A DNA stretch of 64,000 nucleotides from Pelagibacterium nitratireducens (lineage in GTDB: Bacteria; Pseudomonadota; Alphaproteobacteria; Rhizobiales; Devosiaceae), in the NCBI RefSeq assembly GCF_037044555.1, contig NZ_CP146275.1, positions 2,150,501-2,214,500 on the forward strand, read 5' to 3'. The notes beneath the pieces were generated by a model. That model did not search any database. It was not told where the DNA came from and saw nothing but the letters and a program-made list of their open reading frames with translations. Made by a program: the position numbers and the translations under genes. This document shows positions 19,339-31,494 of this stretch, piece after piece. The number at the start of each line of letters is the position of its first letter. Positions within the stretch are counted from its first letter, which is position 1.

Positions 19339-21293
19339 CCCAGAAGTCCCCCGGCGGCGATGGCCCAAGTGATAAGGGCTGCAACGCCGATGAGCATGGC
19401 GAAGGCATAGTGATAGAGGTAGCCTGACTGCAGGCGCGTAACGTAGCCGGTTACTTGCCGGACCCGGCGGCCGAGGCCTTCTACCAGGGTCTGATCGACG
19501 AGCCAGTCATCGAACCCTTTCCAGAGCGCAGTGCCAATCCAGCGGGCCGGTCGCACGAAGATGGCGTCATAGAGCTCGTCGAAGTACCATTTGTTGAGCA
19601 GGAACTTGTAGAGCAGCGGCTGTTCGGCAGCGAGCTGCTTGGGGGCGGACGGGTTGCGGATATACATGTACCAGGCGGTGACGAACCCGATCAGCATGGC
19701 CACGGTTGCTGACCACTTTACCCAGGTTGGAACGCCGTGCGCTTCCTCGATAATGTGCTCATCCACGACGATCGCGCCATGGAAGAAGTGCGCGATGTGT
19801 TCGGCATGTCCGAAGAAGGCGTCGTAAAACACCACGCCCGCGAGCACTGCACCAATGGCAAGAACGTAGAGAGGGATCAGCATGACGTTCGGGCTCTCGT
19901 GAGCATGATCGAACGTATGGTGATCGGCACGCGTCGGGCCGTGGAAGGTGAGGTGCACCAAGCGCCAGGAATAAAAGCTGGTGAACAGGGCGGCGATGAC
20001 CAGAAGCCAGAACGCAAATGATCCGGCGGTGCCACCAAAGGCATAAGAAGCCTCGATAATCGCGTCCTTGGAGAAGAACCCGGCAAAGCCGAACGAGGTC
20101 CCCGGAATGCCGACACCGGTCAGGGCAAGCGTACCGATGAGCATCATGGCATAGGTGATCGGAATCTTGCGGGCGATGCCGCCCATATTGCGCATGTCCT
20201 GTTCGTGATGCATCGCGTGGATGACCGAGCCAGCGCCAAGGAACAGCAGCGCCTTGAAGAAGGCGTGGGTGAACAGGTGGAATATGCCCGCTGAATAGGC
20301 TCCTACCCCGAGGGCCACGAACATATAACCCAGCTGGGACATCGTGGAATAGGCAATGACGCGCTTGATGTCGTTCTGAACCAGTCCGATGGTCGCCGCG
20401 CAGAAGGCGGTTATGGCTCCGATATAGATGATGAACAGGGTCGCCGCTTCGCTCATTTCGAACATTGGCGAGAGCCGCGCGACCATGAACACGCCGGCGG
20501 TCACCATGGTCGCAGCGTGGATCAGTGCGGAAACCGGCGTTGGGCCTTCCATGGCGTCGGGCAGCCATGTGTGGAGCAGGAACTGGGCCGACTTGCCCAT
20601 GGCGCCCATAAACAGCAGCAGGCAGATGACCGTCATCGCGTGGGCATCCCACCACAGGAACGGCATCGTGGCGTCTGCGACACCGGGAAGGACCGCGAAG
20701 GTTTCATCGAAACCAAGCGTGCCGATGAGAAAGAAGGTGCCGAAAATACCGAGCGCGAAACCGAAGTCACCGACGCGGTTGACGACGAAGGCTTTGACGG
20801 CGGCAGCGCGTGCGGATTCCTTTTGGTACCAGAAGCCGATCAGCAGGTAGGAAGCCAGGCCCACGCCTTCCCAGCCGAAGAACATCTGGACGAAGTTATC
20901 GGCGGTCACCAGCATGAGCATGGCGAAGGTGAAAAGCGAGAGATAGGCAAAGAAGCGCGCACGATGCGGATCTTCGTGCATGTAGCCGATGGAATAGAGG
21001 TGAACGAGCGAAGAGACTGTGTTGACAACAACCAGCATGATGACCGTCAGCGTATCGACGCGGAGCACCCAATCGATCTGAAGATCGCCTGAGTGAATCC
21101 AGGTCATTACAGTAACCTTATAGGCCTCGCCGTCGCCCAGAAAGAACGGCAGGAAGACGATCCACGAGAGTGCAGCGGCGCCCATCAGAAGCGATGTTGT
21201 GATGATTTCCGCGGGCTTGTGCCCGATGGCGCGGCCAAAAAGCCCAGCGACCAGCGCGCCGATCAGCGGCAGGAATACAATTGCCTGGATCAT
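19335..21293 (-). CDS. nuoL: NADH-quinone oxidoreductase subunit L
   Basis: Distal antiporter-like subunit of complex I, bearing the long lateral helix. 652 residues. Signatures: [20 protein letters not shown] near residue 135 and [20 protein letters not shown] near 235. The C-terminal about 100 residues ([19 protein letters not shown] onward) form the lateral helix and last membrane segment. Between nuoK and nuoM in the standard order. Confidence 0.96.
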   Translation of the reverse strand: MIQAIVFLPLIGALVAGLFGRAIGHKPAEIITTSLLMGAAALSWIVFLPFFLGDGEAYKVTVMTWIHSGDLQIDWVLRVDTLTVIMLVVVNTVSSLVHLYSIGYMHEDPHRARFFAYLSLFTFAMLMLVTADNFVQMFFGWEGVGLASYLLIGFWYQKESARAAAVKAFVVNRVGDFGFALGIFGTFFLIGTLGFDETFAVLPGVADATMPFLWWDAHAMTVICLLLFMGAMGKSAQFLLHTWLPDAMEGPTPVSALIHAATMVTAGVFMVARLSPMFEMSEAATLFIIYIGAITAFCAATIGLVQNDIKRVIAYSTMSQLGYMFVALGVGAYSAGIFHLFTHAFFKALLFLGAGSVIHAMHHEQDMRNMGGIARKIPITYAMMLIGTLALTGVGIPGTSFGFAGFFSKDAIIEASYAFGGTAGSFAFWLLVIAALFTSFYSWRLVHLTFHGPTRADHHTFDHAHESPNVMLIPLYVLAIGAVLAGVVFYDAFFGHAEHIAHFFHGAIVVDEHIIEEAHGVPTWVKWSATVAMLIGFVTAWYMYIRNPSAPKQLAAEQPLLYKFLLNKWYFDELYDAIFVRPARWIGTALWKGFDDWLVDQTLVEGLGRRVRQVTGYVTRLQSGYLYHYAFAMLIGVAALITWAIAAGGLLG

Positions 21294-21300
21294 GGCCGCC

Positions 21301-21618
21301 CTAGCCCTTCATCATGTTGACGTCATCGACCGCGATCGAGCCCCGATTGCGGAAGAAGATCACGAGAATCGCAAGGCCGATGGCGGCCTCGGCTGCGGCG
21401 ACGGTCAGGATCAGCAGTGCGAACACCTGTCCCACCAGATCGCCCAGATGGGATGAAAAAGCAACGAAGTTGATGTTGACCGCAAGCAGGATCAGCTCCA
21501 CCGACATCAAGATGATGATGATGTTCTTGCGATTGAGAAAAATCCCGAACACGCCAATGGTGAACAGAATGGCTGCTACGGTCAGGAAGTGACCGAGCCC
21601 GACTGCCGGTGTCATCAT
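21301..21618 (-). CDS. nuoK: NADH-quinone oxidoreductase subunit K
   Basis: Small membrane subunit of complex I with three helices; two buried Glu residues take part in the proton path. 105 residues. [19 protein letters not shown] and [14 protein letters not shown] carry those Glu residues. Start MMTPAVGL; either Met may be used. It follows nuoJ after seven bases. Confidence 0.95.
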   Translation of the reverse strand: MMTPAVGLGHFLTVAAILFTIGVFGIFLNRKNIIIILMSVELILLAVNINFVAFSSHLGDLVGQVFALLILTVAAAEAAIGLAILVIFFRNRGSIAVDDVNMMKG

Positions 21619-21625
21619 AATCCCC

Positions 21626-22234
21626 CTATAGCCCTTTTCCGCTCTCGACCTTGACGATTTCGACGCCCGTCGCCTTGGTCCGCGCGACCTGCGCGGAAAT
21701 ATCCTGGCGCTTGACGTTCGGCTTGTGGCGCAGGGTCAGAACGATCGCTCCGATCATGGCCACCAGAAGCACGAGGCCGCACGCCTGGAAGAGGTAAATG
21801 TAGTTCGTGTAGAGCACCCGCCCGAGGGCGCGTGTGTTTTCCACGCCCCCATCGATCGGGAGCACGCCACCAGTCGCTGCGTCCGGAGCCAGATAGGCAG
21901 AGCCGGCGACCAACAGCAACTCAAGCAGCAGAATGATGCCGACCACGATACCGATGGGCGCATACTGGAGAATACCGCGCCGTAACTCGCCGAAATCCAC
22001 ATCGAGCATCATGACGACGAATAGGAACAGCACCGCAACTGCGCCGACATAGACCACGATCAGGATCAGCGCCAGAAACTCGGCCCCGGCCAGCATGAAA
22101 ATGCCCGCCGCATTGACGAAGGCAAGAATGAGAAACAGCACCGAATGCACGGGATTTCGCGAAGAAATCACCATGATCGCCGAAGCAACAACGATGGTCG
22201 AGAACAGGTAGAAGAAAAACAGCGGCAAGGTCAC
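21626..22234 (-). CDS. nuoJ: NADH-quinone oxidoreductase subunit J
   Basis: Membrane subunit of complex I, five helices. 202 residues. The conserved stretch [20 protein letters not shown] (helix 3 with the flexible pi-bulge region) is present near residue 60-80. The C-terminal tail past residue 175 is polar. Co-transcribed with nuoI (nine-base gap) and nuoK. Confidence 0.95.
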   Translation of the reverse strand: MTLPLFFFYLFSTIVVASAIMVISSRNPVHSVLFLILAFVNAAGIFMLAGAEFLALILIVVYVGAVAVLFLFVVMMLDVDFGELRRGILQYAPIGIVVGIILLLELLLVAGSAYLAPDAATGGVLPIDGGVENTRALGRVLYTNYIYLFQACGLVLLVAMIGAIVLTLRHKPNVKRQDISAQVARTKATGVEIVKVESGKGL

Positions 22235-22243
22235 CTGTCGCTC

Positions 22244-22732
22244 CTAACGGTACGGTGCATCAAGGGCGATGTTAGCAGCGAGTTCACGCTCCCAACGGTC
22301 GCCATTGGCCAGGAGACGATCCTTGGAGAAGTAAAGCTCCTCGCGCGTCTCGGTTGCAAATTCGAAATTGGGGCCTTCAACGATGGCATCGACCGGGCAG
22401 GCTTCCTGGCAGAAACCGCAATAGATGCATTTGACCATATCGATGTCGTAGCGAACCGTGCGGCGGGTGCCGTCGTTCTGACGCGGGCCGGCTTCAATGG
22501 TGATGGCCTGGGCCGGGCAGATCGCTTCGCACAGCTTGCAGGCAATGCAGCGTTCTTCGCCATTGGGATAACGGCGCAGAGCATGTTCTCCACGAAAGCG
22601 CGGCGAGACCGCGCCCTTTTCGAACGGGTAGTTGATGGTCGGCTTGGGCGCAAAGAAATAGCGCATTGCCAGAAAGAACGTCGATACGAACTCCCTGAGC
22701 AGCAGAGCGTCGAGAAACCGCAAGGCTTTCAT
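22244..22732 (-). CDS. nuoI: NADH-quinone oxidoreductase subunit I
   Basis: Ferredoxin-like subunit carrying two [4Fe-4S] clusters (N6a, N6b) that pass electrons towards the quinone site. 162 residues. Both CxxCxxCxxxCP motifs are intact: [12 protein letters not shown] and [12 protein letters not shown]. An amphipathic N-terminal helix anchors it to the membrane arm. Between nuoH and nuoJ. Confidence 0.96.
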   Translation of the reverse strand: MKALRFLDALLLREFVSTFFLAMRYFFAPKPTINYPFEKGAVSPRFRGEHALRRYPNGEERCIACKLCEAICPAQAITIEAGPRQNDGTRRTVRYDIDMVKCIYCGFCQEACPVDAIVEGPNFEFATETREELYFSKDRLLANGDRWERELAANIALDAPYR

Positions 22733-22746
22733 TTGTGGTTCTCTCC

Positions 22747-23844
22747 TTATGCCATGCCGCCGTGCCAGCCCCAGCCCGTGAGCTGAAGAACGAAGGCAAC
22801 GACAACGATCATGACCAGCGAGATCGGCAGGAAAACCTTCCAGCCCAGACGCATCAACTGGTCATAGCGGTAACGAGGGACGAAGGCCTTGACCATGGCA
22901 AACATGAAAAAGACCAGCGAGAGCTTTAGCACGAACCACACGACGCCCGGGATCCAGGTGAAGGGCGGCAGATCGATCGGCGCCGTCCAGCCCCCCAAAA
23001 ACAGAATGGTGGTGAGCGCGCACATGAGAATGATGGACACGTATTCGCCCAACATGAACATCATGTACGGGGTCGAGCCATATTCCACCATGAAGCCGGC
23101 AACAAGCTCGGATTCGGCTTCGGGAAGATCGAAGGGCGGGCGGTTGGTTTCGGCGAGTGCGGAAATAAAGAAGATGACGAACATCGGGAACAGCGGCAGC
23201 CAGAACCAGTTCAGGAAGGTCAGCCACGGCACGCCGAGCACATGGGCCAGGCCACCGGCCTGCTGCGCCATCACGATATGAGTCAGATTGAGCGAGCCGA
23301 CACACAACAGGACCGTCACGATCACAAAGCCGATGGAAACCTCATAAGACACCATTTGAGCAGCGGAACGGAGGGCACCGAGGAATGGATATTTCGAATT
23401 CGACGCCCACCCGCCCATGATGACGCCATAGACACCCAGAGACGATATCGCGAAGATGTAGAGGATGCCGATATTTATGTCGGCGAGCGCCCAGCCCTCA
23501 GCAACCGGCACCACGGCCCAGGCCGAAAGCGCGAGAAGGACGCTTACGAGCGGCGCGAGAAGGAAGACCGCCTTGTCGGCGCCGGCCGGAATGACCGGCT
23601 CCTTGAAGACGAATTTGAGGAGATCGGCAAAGCTCTGGAACAAGCCGAAAGCGCCGACCACGTTGGGACCACGGCGAATCTGAACAGCGGCCCAGATCTT
23701 GCGGTCTGCGAGCAGGACATACGCTGTGAACACCAAAAGGGTCACCAGAAGTAACAGCGCCTTCCAGACAAACCCGACCATGGTGCCGAGCCCGAGGATC
23801 GGGGCACCGAGAAGATAGTCGAGCGCGTATACAATCCAGTCCAT
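22747..23844 (-). CDS. nuoH: NADH-quinone oxidoreductase subunit H
   Basis: Membrane subunit forming the quinone-binding cavity where the peripheral arm docks. 365 residues, eight helices. The signatures [20 protein letters not shown] near residue 50 and [20 protein letters not shown] near residue 225 are both present, the latter with its conserved acidic loop. Follows nuoG by nine bases. Confidence 0.96.
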   Translation of the reverse strand: MDWIVYALDYLLGAPILGLGTMVGFVWKALLLLVTLLVFTAYVLLADRKIWAAVQIRRGPNVVGAFGLFQSFADLLKFVFKEPVIPAGADKAVFLLAPLVSVLLALSAWAVVPVAEGWALADINIGILYIFAISSLGVYGVIMGGWASNSKYPFLGALRSAAQMVSYEVSIGFVIVTVLLCVGSLNLTHIVMAQQAGGLAHVLGVPWLTFLNWFWLPLFPMFVIFFISALAETNRPPFDLPEAESELVAGFMVEYGSTPYMMFMLGEYVSIILMCALTTILFLGGWTAPIDLPPFTWIPGVVWFVLKLSLVFFMFAMVKAFVPRYRYDQLMRLGWKVFLPISLVMIVVVAFVLQLTGWGWHGGMA

Positions 23845-23853
23845 ATCGCTGCC

Positions 23854-25947
23854 TTACTCCGCGGCCTGTTTCAGACCCGATATAAGCTGCGAACATTCGG
23901 CCATTACGGCAGATGCACGCGCTATGGGGTTGGTGAGGTAGAAGTCGCCGACCGGAGAGATCAGAGCGTATGTCGACTTCGGCACTGCAGTATCTGCCAG
24001 AGCGGATACATCGGAAGCACTGCCCGGCGCAATGGCATCGAGCTGAGCAAGGTGAGGATATTCCCCATAAAGCCGCGCACGAAGACCCGAAAGCGAGTCA
24101 AACGGCAGCGGCTGACCAAGAACCGCCGAGAGGGCGCGCAGAATTGCCCAGTCTTCCTTGGCCTCACCGGGCGCGAAGACCGCACGGGCCGTCATCTGAA
24201 CACGGCCCTCGGTGTTCACGTAGGTTGCTGATTTTTCGGTGTAGGTCGCGGCGGGCAGGATGACATCGGCCCGGTGGGCGCCCGCGTCGCCGTGCGTTCC
24301 GATGTATACCACCTTGGTTTCGCCAAGACCCGACATGTCGATTTCGTCAGCGCCAAGAACAAACAGAACGTCAAGCTTTCCCGTACCGGCGGCCTTGAGC
24401 ATACCGGCGGTATCGAGACCGCCTCGTCCCGGAAAAAGTCCGATATCGAGGGCACCGACGCGCGAAGCAGCCGTATGGAGGACGGCAAAGCCGTTCCAGT
24501 CTGCGGTCAAGGCGCCAGCCGTTTTGGCGATTTCAGTGGCAAAGCCGAGAACGTTCTTTGCTGACACCCCCGTGACCGCACCCTCACCCACGATCACAAT
24601 CGGGCGCTGGGCCTTTTTGAGCGTCTTTGCGAAGCTGCCCTTGCCCGAAGCCAAGTCGGCCAATGAGTCGATCCCTGCGCCGAGATGCGTATAATCGTAA
24701 GTCAGATCGGCCGCTTCGCCGATCACGCCGATTTCCACACCGCCGGCGCGCCATGCCTTTCGGATGCGGGCGTTGAGCACGGCAGCCTCACGACGCGGGT
24801 TGGCGCCAATGATAAGAATCGCGTCGGCCTGCTCGATGCCGGCAATCGTGGGGTTGAAGATATACGACCCCCTGCCCTTTTTGGGATCCAGCGCCGAACC
24901 GGCAGGGCGAGCGTCAATATTTGACGAGCCCAGCAAGCCCATAAGGTTCTTGAGGGCATACATTTCCTCGACACCCGCCAGATCGCCCGCGATTGCGCCG
25001 ATACGGCCCGGTTCGACAGTCTTGACCAGAGCGGCGACCGCGGCGAACGCCTCATTCCACGAGACGGCCCGCAGCTTCTTGCTCTTGCGCACATAGGGGC
25101 GATCGAGGCGCTGGGTGCGCAGACCATCCCAGATGAAGCGGGTCTTGTCGGAAATCCACTCTTCGTTGATGCCTTCATGGATGCGCGGCAGGACACGCAT
25201 GACTTCACCGCCGCGAGAATCGACGCGAATGTTGGAACCGACGGCATCCATGACGTCGATGGATTCGGTCTTGTTGAGTTCCCAGGGACGGGCCTGGAAA
25301 GCATAGGGCTTCGAGGTCAACGCGCCGACCGGGCAAAGGTCGATGACGTTGCCCTGCAGCTCGGAGGTCATCGACTGTTCGAGGTACGAGGTGATCTCGG
25401 CATCCTCGCCACGGCCGATCAGACCCAGCTCCGAAACGCCGGCGACTTCGGTGGTGAAGCGCACGCAGCGGGTACAGTGAATGCACCGGTTCATGATGGT
25501 CTTGACCAGCGGGCCGATATGCTTGTTTTCGACGGCGCGCTTGTTTTCCCAGTAGCGGGACGTATCCACGCCATAGGCCATGGCCTGATCCTGCAGATCG
25601 CACTCGCCGCCCTGGTCGCAGATCGGGCAATCGAGCGGATGGTTGATGAGCAGGAACTCCATCACGCCTTCGCGGGCCTTTTTGACCATCGGCGTGTTGG
25701 TGAACATTTCAGGCGCCTCGCCGTTCGGGCCGGGGCGCAGGTCGCGCACGCTCATGGCGCAGCTTGCCTGGGGTTTGGGCGGGCCGCCTTTCACTTCCAC
25801 GAGGCACATGCGGCAATTGCCTGCCACCGACAGACGCTCATGATAGCAGAAGCGCGGGATTTCCGCGCCAGCTGCCTCGGCAGCCTGCATCAGTGTGAAG
25901 TGATCGGGAACCTCGATCAGTTCGCCATCGACCTTGATTTGCGCCAT
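23854..25947 (-). CDS. nuoG: NADH-quinone oxidoreductase subunit G
   Basis: Large iron-sulfur subunit of the NADH-dehydrogenase arm. 697 residues, the short mitochondrial-like form. The N-terminal 2Fe-2S domain shows CRMCLVEV; then the His-ligated cluster region HPLDCPICDQGGECDLQD and CIHCTRCVRF. The remainder is the molybdopterin-oxidoreductase-like domain without cofactor ligands. The extra CxxC site of the N7 cluster of E. coli NuoG was not obvious. Confidence 0.95.
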   Translation of the reverse strand: MAQIKVDGELIEVPDHFTLMQAAEAAGAEIPRFCYHERLSVAGNCRMCLVEVKGGPPKPQASCAMSVRDLRPGPNGEAPEMFTNTPMVKKAREGVMEFLLINHPLDCPICDQGGECDLQDQAMAYGVDTSRYWENKRAVENKHIGPLVKTIMNRCIHCTRCVRFTTEVAGVSELGLIGRGEDAEITSYLEQSMTSELQGNVIDLCPVGALTSKPYAFQARPWELNKTESIDVMDAVGSNIRVDSRGGEVMRVLPRIHEGINEEWISDKTRFIWDGLRTQRLDRPYVRKSKKLRAVSWNEAFAAVAALVKTVEPGRIGAIAGDLAGVEEMYALKNLMGLLGSSNIDARPAGSALDPKKGRGSYIFNPTIAGIEQADAILIIGANPRREAAVLNARIRKAWRAGGVEIGVIGEAADLTYDYTHLGAGIDSLADLASGKGSFAKTLKKAQRPIVIVGEGAVTGVSAKNVLGFATEIAKTAGALTADWNGFAVLHTAASRVGALDIGLFPGRGGLDTAGMLKAAGTGKLDVLFVLGADEIDMSGLGETKVVYIGTHGDAGAHRADVILPAATYTEKSATYVNTEGRVQMTARAVFAPGEAKEDWAILRALSAVLGQPLPFDSLSGLRARLYGEYPHLAQLDAIAPGSASDVSALADTAVPKSTYALISPVGDFYLTNPIARASAVMAECSQLISGLKQAAE

Positions 25948-25953
25948 TCGTTC

Positions 25954-27261
25954 TTACTCCGCCGCAACCGAAGGCACCGCGCCATCGGTGGTGGACTTGT
26001 AGGTGTATGCGTCGATCCGCGCTTCAATCACGGGACGGAAATTGCGGATCAGGCCCTGGATCGGCCAAGCCGCGGCATCGCCCAGAGCGCAGATGGTGTG
26101 GCCCTCGACCTGCTTGGTGACGGCGAACAGCATGTCGATCTCGCGCTTTTGCGCTTCGCCGCGCACCATGCGCTCCATCACCCGCATCATCCAACCCGTG
26201 CCTTCACGGCACGGCGTGCACTGGCCGCAGCTTTCATGCTTGTAGAAGGCGGAAAGGCGCCAGATGGCCTTGATGATGTCGGTGGACTTATCCATGACGA
26301 TCACGGCAGCAGTGCCGAGCGAGGAACCGACTTCGCGAAGGCCGTCGAAATCCATATGGGCTGAGCGAATTTTTTCGCCGGGCACGCAAGGGACCGAGGA
26401 GCCGCCGGGGATGACGGCCAGCAGATTGTCCCAGCCGCCGCGGATGCCGCCGCAATGCTTTTCGATCAGCACGTCGAACGGCGTACCCATCTCTTCTTCG
26501 AAGGTCGCCGGATTGTTGACGTGCCCGGAGACGCAGAAGAGCTTGGTGCCGGTGTTGTTCTCACGACCGAGACCGGCGAACCATGCGGCGCCACGGCGCA
26601 GGATTTCAGGGACGACGGCGATGGACTCGACGTTATTGACTGTGGTCGGGCACCCATAAAGGCCCATACCGGCGGGGAAAGGTGGCTTCAGGCGCGGCTG
26701 GCCCTTCTTGCCTTCGAGGGATTCGAGCAGCGCGGTTTCCTCACCGCAAATATAAGCACCGGCCCCGTGATGGACGATGATGTCGAAGTCCCAGCCATGA
26801 ATGTTGTTTTTGCCGATGAGTTTGGCGTCGTAGGCCTGCTGCACAGCAGCCTCGAGCCGCTGGCGCTCGCGCATGAACTCACCGCGCACATAGATGTAGG
26901 CGGCGTGGGCGTCCATGGCGCGCCCGGCGATCAGACAACCCTCGACCAGATGATGCGGATCGTGGCGCAGAATTTCGCGGTCCTTGCAAGTGCCCGGCTC
27001 GGATTCGTCGGCATTGACGACCAGATAATGAGGGCGACCGTCATTGACCTTGGGCATGAACGACCATTTCAGGCCCGTCGAAAAGCCCGCACCACCACGG
27101 CCACGGAGGCCGGAGGCCTTGACCTCGTTGGTCAGCCAGTCGCGGCCCTGGTCGAGCAATTCCTTGGTTCCATTCCACGAGCCGCGACGACGAGCGCCTT
27201 CGAGACCCCAGTCTTCCTGACCGTAGAGATTTGTGAAAATGCGATCCTGATCCGTGAGCAT
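25954..27261 (-). CDS. nuoF: NADH-quinone oxidoreductase subunit F
   Basis: Binds NADH and FMN and one [4Fe-4S] cluster, the electron entry point of complex I. 435 residues. [16 protein letters not shown] near residue 50-66 is the FMN/NADH glycine loop, [19 protein letters not shown] the second family signature, and [15 protein letters not shown] the cluster site with the later Cys in HTICALGD. Follows nuoE after 12 bases. Confidence 0.96.
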   Translation of the reverse strand: MLTDQDRIFTNLYGQEDWGLEGARRRGSWNGTKELLDQGRDWLTNEVKASGLRGRGGAGFSTGLKWSFMPKVNDGRPHYLVVNADESEPGTCKDREILRHDPHHLVEGCLIAGRAMDAHAAYIYVRGEFMRERQRLEAAVQQAYDAKLIGKNNIHGWDFDIIVHHGAGAYICGEETALLESLEGKKGQPRLKPPFPAGMGLYGCPTTVNNVESIAVVPEILRRGAAWFAGLGRENNTGTKLFCVSGHVNNPATFEEEMGTPFDVLIEKHCGGIRGGWDNLLAVIPGGSSVPCVPGEKIRSAHMDFDGLREVGSSLGTAAVIVMDKSTDIIKAIWRLSAFYKHESCGQCTPCREGTGWMMRVMERMVRGEAQKREIDMLFAVTKQVEGHTICALGDAAAWPIQGLIRNFRPVIEARIDAYTYKSTTDGAVPSVAAE

Positions 27262-27273
27262 CGATCAAATCCC

Positions 27274-28497
27274 CTAGCGCGGCTTCTTGCCGAAGACGCG
27301 GACATATTCGTCAACGCCACCGTCGGCCAGCGCCTTTGCCTGACCTTTCCAGTTGTCCCGGGCAACGCGACCCTTGAAGTTGAGCACCGCATCAACCCGC
27401 TCGACTTCGGCGTCTGTGAATGCGGCCACCTGGGCATATTGGGTGATACCCAGATCGTTGAGCTTGCGCTCGATCACCGGGCCGACGCCGGAAATGAGCT
27501 TGAGGTCATCTGCAGCGCCTGCGGGACGCTCGAACAGCGGCGCGCTGTCAGGCGTCGTTCCAGCCGATGTCGCAACCGCTTCCTGCTTTTTGCCAGCGCG
27601 GCTCGTGGTCTTGGTCTTCTCGCCGGTTTCGCTGGCCGTTTTTTCGACGGCGGGCGATTCAGCGCCGGTCGCGCCCTTGCGGGCGGCCTGATCCGGTTTG
27701 CGCCTGGCCGGTCCGGCAGCTTTCCTCTCGGCCGTTTCCGCGTCGGCCTCCGAGACCTTGCCAGCCCCCGACGGGCCCTTGATGGCGGGTGCGGCTTCCT
27801 CGTCGATCTTTTGCTTGCGGCCAGGCTTTGTCGCCTTTGCCTCGGCTTCAAGGTGGCCCCTATCCTGATGCGGCGGAGCCTTGGCGGGATCTTCGAGCAG
27901 GGTTATCTGTCCGTCCAGCGGCGCTGAGAACTTGCGGCCGTTTTGCGGGCCGGTCGGCACCTTGTCGCCGTCGCCATCACGGAAAGCGATCAGGATTTCC
28001 TCAAAGCGCTCGGGCGTCAGATCTTCATAGGTATCGAAACCGATTGTAACCATCGGTGCATTGACGCAAGCGCCTGCACATTCCACCTCTTCCCAGCTCA
28101 TGGTTCCATCGTCGTTGAGATGATGCGGCTCGGCGTGAATGTGTTTTTGGCAAACGGCGCGAATATCTTCGGCGCCACGCAGCATGCACGGGGTGGTGCC
28201 GCACACCTGGATATGAGCGCGGGTGCCAACCGGTTGAAGCTGGAACTGGGTGTAAAACGTCGCGACTTCCAAGACACGAATATAGGGCATGTCGAGCATT
28301 TGCGCGACCGATTCGATCGTCGCGCGCGACACCCAGCCATCCTGTTCCTGGGCGCGCATGAGCAGCGGAATGACCGCTGACTGCTGGCGTCCGGCCGGAT
28401 ACATGGCGATACGTTTTTTTGCCCAGGCCGTATTTTCCTTCGAAAAGGAAAAACTCTCGGGCTGGACTGCTTCTTCTGCAAGGCGACGCACGCTCAT
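27274..28497 (-). CDS. nuoE: NADH-quinone oxidoreductase subunit E with long C-terminal extension
   Basis: The thioredoxin-like [2Fe-2S] subunit of complex I occupies residues 1 to about 190, with ligands in [10 protein letters not shown] and [11 protein letters not shown] further about 215 residues follow: a Lys/Ala/Glu-rich low-complexity linker (about 210-315) and a terminal helix-hairpin-helix module ([18 protein letters not shown] and the region to the stop). Standard NuoE is about 170 residues. Similar tails occur in Rhizobiales NuoE, so this is a lineage trait and not a frameshift. The linker is the most divergent part of the operon. Overlaps nuoD by one base (TAATG). Confidence 0.94.
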   Translation of the reverse strand: MSVRRLAEEAVQPESFSFSKENTAWAKKRIAMYPAGRQQSAVIPLLMRAQEQDGWVSRATIESVAQMLDMPYIRVLEVATFYTQFQLQPVGTRAHIQVCGTTPCMLRGAEDIRAVCQKHIHAEPHHLNDDGTMSWEEVECAGACVNAPMVTIGFDTYEDLTPERFEEILIAFRDGDGDKVPTGPQNGRKFSAPLDGQITLLEDPAKAPPHQDRGHLEAEAKATKPGRKQKIDEEAAPAIKGPSGAGKVSEADAETAERKAAGPARRKPDQAARKGATGAESPAVEKTASETGEKTKTTSRAGKKQEAVATSAGTTPDSAPLFERPAGAADDLKLISGVGPVIERKLNDLGITQYAQVAAFTDAEVERVDAVLNFKGRVARDNWKGQAKALADGGVDEYVRVFGKKPR

Positions 28498-29687
28498 TAG
28501 CGATCAACCTCTCCGAACACGATGTCGAGGGAACCCAGAATGGCCGAAACGTCAGCCAGAAGGTGCCCGCGACAGAGAAAATCCATGGCTTGCAGATGCG
28601 CGAACCCGGGCGCGCGAATCTTGCAGCGATACGGCCTGTTGGTGCCATCGGACACCAGATAGACGCCAAACTCGCCCTTGGGCGCTTCGACGGCCGCGTA
28701 AACTTCACCCTCGGGCACGCGGAAGCCTTCGGTGTAAAGCTTGAAGTGGTGGATGAGCGCTTCCATCGAGCGCTTCATCTCGCCGCGTTTGGGCGGAACA
28801 ACCTTGCCGTCCATTGTCGAGACCGGCCCCTGCCCTTCGGGTGAATTGAGCAGATCAATGCACTGGCGCATGATCAAATTGGACTGACGCATCTCCTCCA
28901 TCCGGATGAGGTAGCGATCATAGCAGTCACCGTTCTTGCCGACTGGGATATCGAATTCGAGCTGGTCGTAGCACTCGTAGGGCTGGCTCTTGCGCAGATC
29001 CCATGCCGCACCCGAGCCGCGGACCATGACACCGGAAAAGCCCCATGCCCAGGCATCCTCGAGCGTAACAGTAGCAATATCAACGTTGCGCTGCTTGAAG
29101 ATGCGATTGCCGGTAATGAGCTGATCGAGATCTTCGAGAGCCTTGGGGAAGGTTTCGGTGAATTTGGCGATATCGTCGATCAAGTCCTGCGGCAGATCCT
29201 GATGGACGCCACCGGGACGCACATAGGCGGCGTGCATGCGCGAGCCCGAAGCGCGCTCATAGAAAACCATGAGCTGTTCGCGCTGCTCGAATCCCCAAAG
29301 CGGCGGGGTGAGCGCGCCAACATCGAGCGCCTGTGTCGTGACATTGAGCATATGGGAGAGGATGCGCCCGATCTCGGAATACAGCACACGAATAAGCTGC
29401 CCCCGGAACGGCACCTCGATTCCCAAAAGCTTTTCGATGGCCAGGGCAAAGGCGTGCTCCTGATTCATCGGCGCGACATAGTCGAGGCGGTCGAAATAGG
29501 GCACCGCCTGCAGATAGGTCTTGGCTTCGATCAGCTTTTCGGTGCCGCGATGCAGCAGCCCCACATGCGGATCGACGCGCTCGACCACTTCGCCATCAAG
29601 CTCGAGAACGAGCCGCAAGACACCATGAGCCGCAGGATGCTGCGGGCCAAAGTTAATGTTGAACGTGCGAACATCGTGCTCGGTCAT
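28497..29687 (-). CDS. nuoD: NADH-quinone oxidoreductase subunit D
   Basis: The 49-kDa-type subunit which, with NuoB, forms the quinone reduction chamber. 396 residues. [20 protein letters not shown] at the N-terminus contains the quinone-site His; [12 protein letters not shown] and [15 protein letters not shown] follow. Separate from NuoC, unlike the fused NuoCD of E. coli. Four-base overlap with nuoC. Confidence 0.96.
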   Translation of the reverse strand: MTEHDVRTFNINFGPQHPAAHGVLRLVLELDGEVVERVDPHVGLLHRGTEKLIEAKTYLQAVPYFDRLDYVAPMNQEHAFALAIEKLLGIEVPFRGQLIRVLYSEIGRILSHMLNVTTQALDVGALTPPLWGFEQREQLMVFYERASGSRMHAAYVRPGGVHQDLPQDLIDDIAKFTETFPKALEDLDQLITGNRIFKQRNVDIATVTLEDAWAWGFSGVMVRGSGAAWDLRKSQPYECYDQLEFDIPVGKNGDCYDRYLIRMEEMRQSNLIMRQCIDLLNSPEGQGPVSTMDGKVVPPKRGEMKRSMEALIHHFKLYTEGFRVPEGEVYAAVEAPKGEFGVYLVSDGTNRPYRCKIRAPGFAHLQAMDFLCRGHLLADVSAILGSLDIVFGEVDR

Positions 29688-30286
29688 TGCTTGGCCTTCT
29701 CGTCGCCCGGCAGCACATAATCGGTGCCTTCCCAGGGCGAAAGGTAATCGAAATCCCGAAATTCCTGCGCCAGCTTGACGGGCTCATAGACGACGCGCTT
29801 GCGCTCTTCGTCGTAGCGGACCTCGACAAAGCCGGTCAGCGGGAAATCCTTGCGCAGCGGATGGCCGTCGAAGCCATAGTCGGTCAGAATGCGGCGCAGA
29901 TCGTGGTGCCCAGAGAACAGGATGCCATAAAGGTCGTAGGCTTCGCGCTCGAACCAGTCCGCGCCAGGAAAAACGCCGGTAATTGAAGGAACTGGCGTTA
30001 CTTCGTCCGTCATGACCCGTACGCGAATACGGACATTCTGCTGAGGGCTGAGCAGATGATAGACCACATCGAAACGCTGGGCGCGCTCGGGATAGTCCAC
30101 GCCACACACATCGATGATGGAAATGAACTGGCAACGCGGGTCGTCGCGCAGGGTGCGCATGACATTGAGGATCGCGTCGGGCTTTGCTTCGAGCGTCAAC
30201 TCGCCATAGGCGACATTGTACCCATCGAGTGCCTCGCCCAGCTTGAGCGCAATGTACTCGCCGAGTTCAGAAAGAGCGTCTTCCAT
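29684..30286 (-). CDS. nuoC: NADH-quinone oxidoreductase subunit C
   Basis: The 30-kDa-type peripheral arm subunit, no cofactor. 200 residues. The family signature is seen in [20 protein letters not shown], followed by [20 protein letters not shown]. Nine-base gap from nuoB; translation couples into nuoD by a four-base overlap. Confidence 0.96.
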   Translation of the reverse strand: MEDALSELGEYIALKLGEALDGYNVAYGELTLEAKPDAILNVMRTLRDDPRCQFISIIDVCGVDYPERAQRFDVVYHLLSPQQNVRIRVRVMTDEVTPVPSITGVFPGADWFEREAYDLYGILFSGHHDLRRILTDYGFDGHPLRKDFPLTGFVEVRYDEERKRVVYEPVKLAQEFRDFDYLSPWEGTDYVLPGDEKAKQ

Positions 30287-30295
30287 TGATTGGCC

Positions 30296-30874
30296 TTATC
30301 GCTCGATGGTTCCGGTGCGCCGGATCTTCTTTTGCAACAGCAGCACGCCATACAGCAGTGCTTCGGCAGTCGGCGGGCAGCCGGGAACGTAGATATCGAC
30401 CGGCACCACGCGGTCACATCCGCGCACCACCGAGTAGGAATAGTGATAATATCCGCCGCCATTGGCGCAGCTGCCCATGGAGATGACGTAGCGCGGCTCG
30501 GGCATCTGGTCATAGACCTTGCGCAGCGCCGGGGCCATCTTGTTGGTCAGCGTGCCCGCAACAATCATCACGTCGGACTGACGCGGAGAAGCGCGCGGTG
30601 CAAAGCCGAAGCGCTCGCAATCGTAGCGCGGCATCGACATCTGCATCATTTCCACGGCGCAGCAGGCCAACCCGAAGGTCATCCACATCAGCGAACCGGT
30701 ACGGGCCCAGTTGATGAGCTCATCGGTCGAGGTGACGAGAAAGCCTTTGTCGGCCAACTCGTTGTTGACCTCGACATAGTACGGATCAGTCGCACCGACG
30801 GGCAGACTGGTCGCAGGGTCGATAACGCCACGCGGCCGGGGTGCAACCAAAGTATTGTTGTCACTCAATCCCAT
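30296..30874 (-). CDS. nuoB: NADH-quinone oxidoreductase subunit B
   Basis: Carries cluster N2, the last electron donor to quinone. 192 residues from the ATG at 30874 ([16 protein letters not shown]), which overlaps the nuoA end by ten bases; a start seven codons upstream would overlap it by 31 bases and is less likely. Cluster ligands: the tandem Cys in [12 protein letters not shown], plus [10 protein letters not shown] and [14 protein letters not shown]. The signature is complete. Confidence 0.95.
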   Translation of the reverse strand: MGLSDNNTLVAPRPRGVIDPATSLPVGATDPYYVEVNNELADKGFLVTSTDELINWARTGSLMWMTFGLACCAVEMMQMSMPRYDCERFGFAPRASPRQSDVMIVAGTLTNKMAPALRKVYDQMPEPRYVISMGSCANGGGYYHYSYSVVRGCDRVVPVDIYVPGCPPTAEALLYGVLLLQKKIRRTGTIER

Positions 30875-31230
30875 TCGAGAGCACCTTTGCGCCATTCATA
30901 GATAAAGCCGACGGTGAGAACCCCCAAGAAAATCATCATCGACCAGAAGCCATACCAGCCGACTTCACCGAAGGCCACGGCCCAGGGGAAAAGGAATGCC
31001 ACTTCGAGATCGAAGATGATGAACAGAATCGCGACCAGATAGAAGCGCACATCGAACTTCATGCGCGCATCGTCAAAGGCGACAAAACCACATTCGTAGG
31101 CGGAAACTTTTTCAGGATCGGGCCGCTTTACGGCGATCAGGAAGGGGGCGACCAGCAGCGCCAGACCGATAACGGCGGCGAGCCCCACAAAGATCAGAAT
31201 CGGCAGATAAGCGCTGAGCAGTTCGTTCAT
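30865..31230 (-). CDS. nuoA: NADH-quinone oxidoreductase subunit A
   Basis: First gene of the complex I operon; a three-helix membrane subunit next to the quinone cavity. 121 residues. The loop motif [20 protein letters not shown] (residues about 42-61) contains the conserved Cys that is exposed in the deactive state of mitochondrial enzymes. No clear promoter was identified in the 264 bases upstream; a weak TTGAAA-N17-TAAGCC lies on the minus strand around 31352. Confidence 0.95.
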   Translation of the reverse strand: MNELLSAYLPILIFVGLAAVIGLALLVAPFLIAVKRPDPEKVSAYECGFVAFDDARMKFDVRFYLVAILFIIFDLEVAFLFPWAVAFGEVGWYGFWSMMIFLGVLTVGFIYEWRKGALEWD

Positions 31231-31494
31231 TGACAGCCAAGCCTTCAGTAGGGCCCGGTTGGGAGCCGAGCGAAAGGACTCGCGGCTATCCGAGCCCCTG
31301 TCTTTGGAGAGGGCTTAACCCACCCCCCAAGTGGTTTCAAGGGGAGATAAAACTGACTTTAATTATCATGTTTCCAGGCATGTCTTCGCGGCGCCGTTCG
31401 TCCTCGCCGCTCGGGCGAACACAGGCGGTCAGCCGCGCTCTGCGCGACGCCGCGACTGGTACCGAACACATTTGCGAGATCGGGCGGCTCCGTT

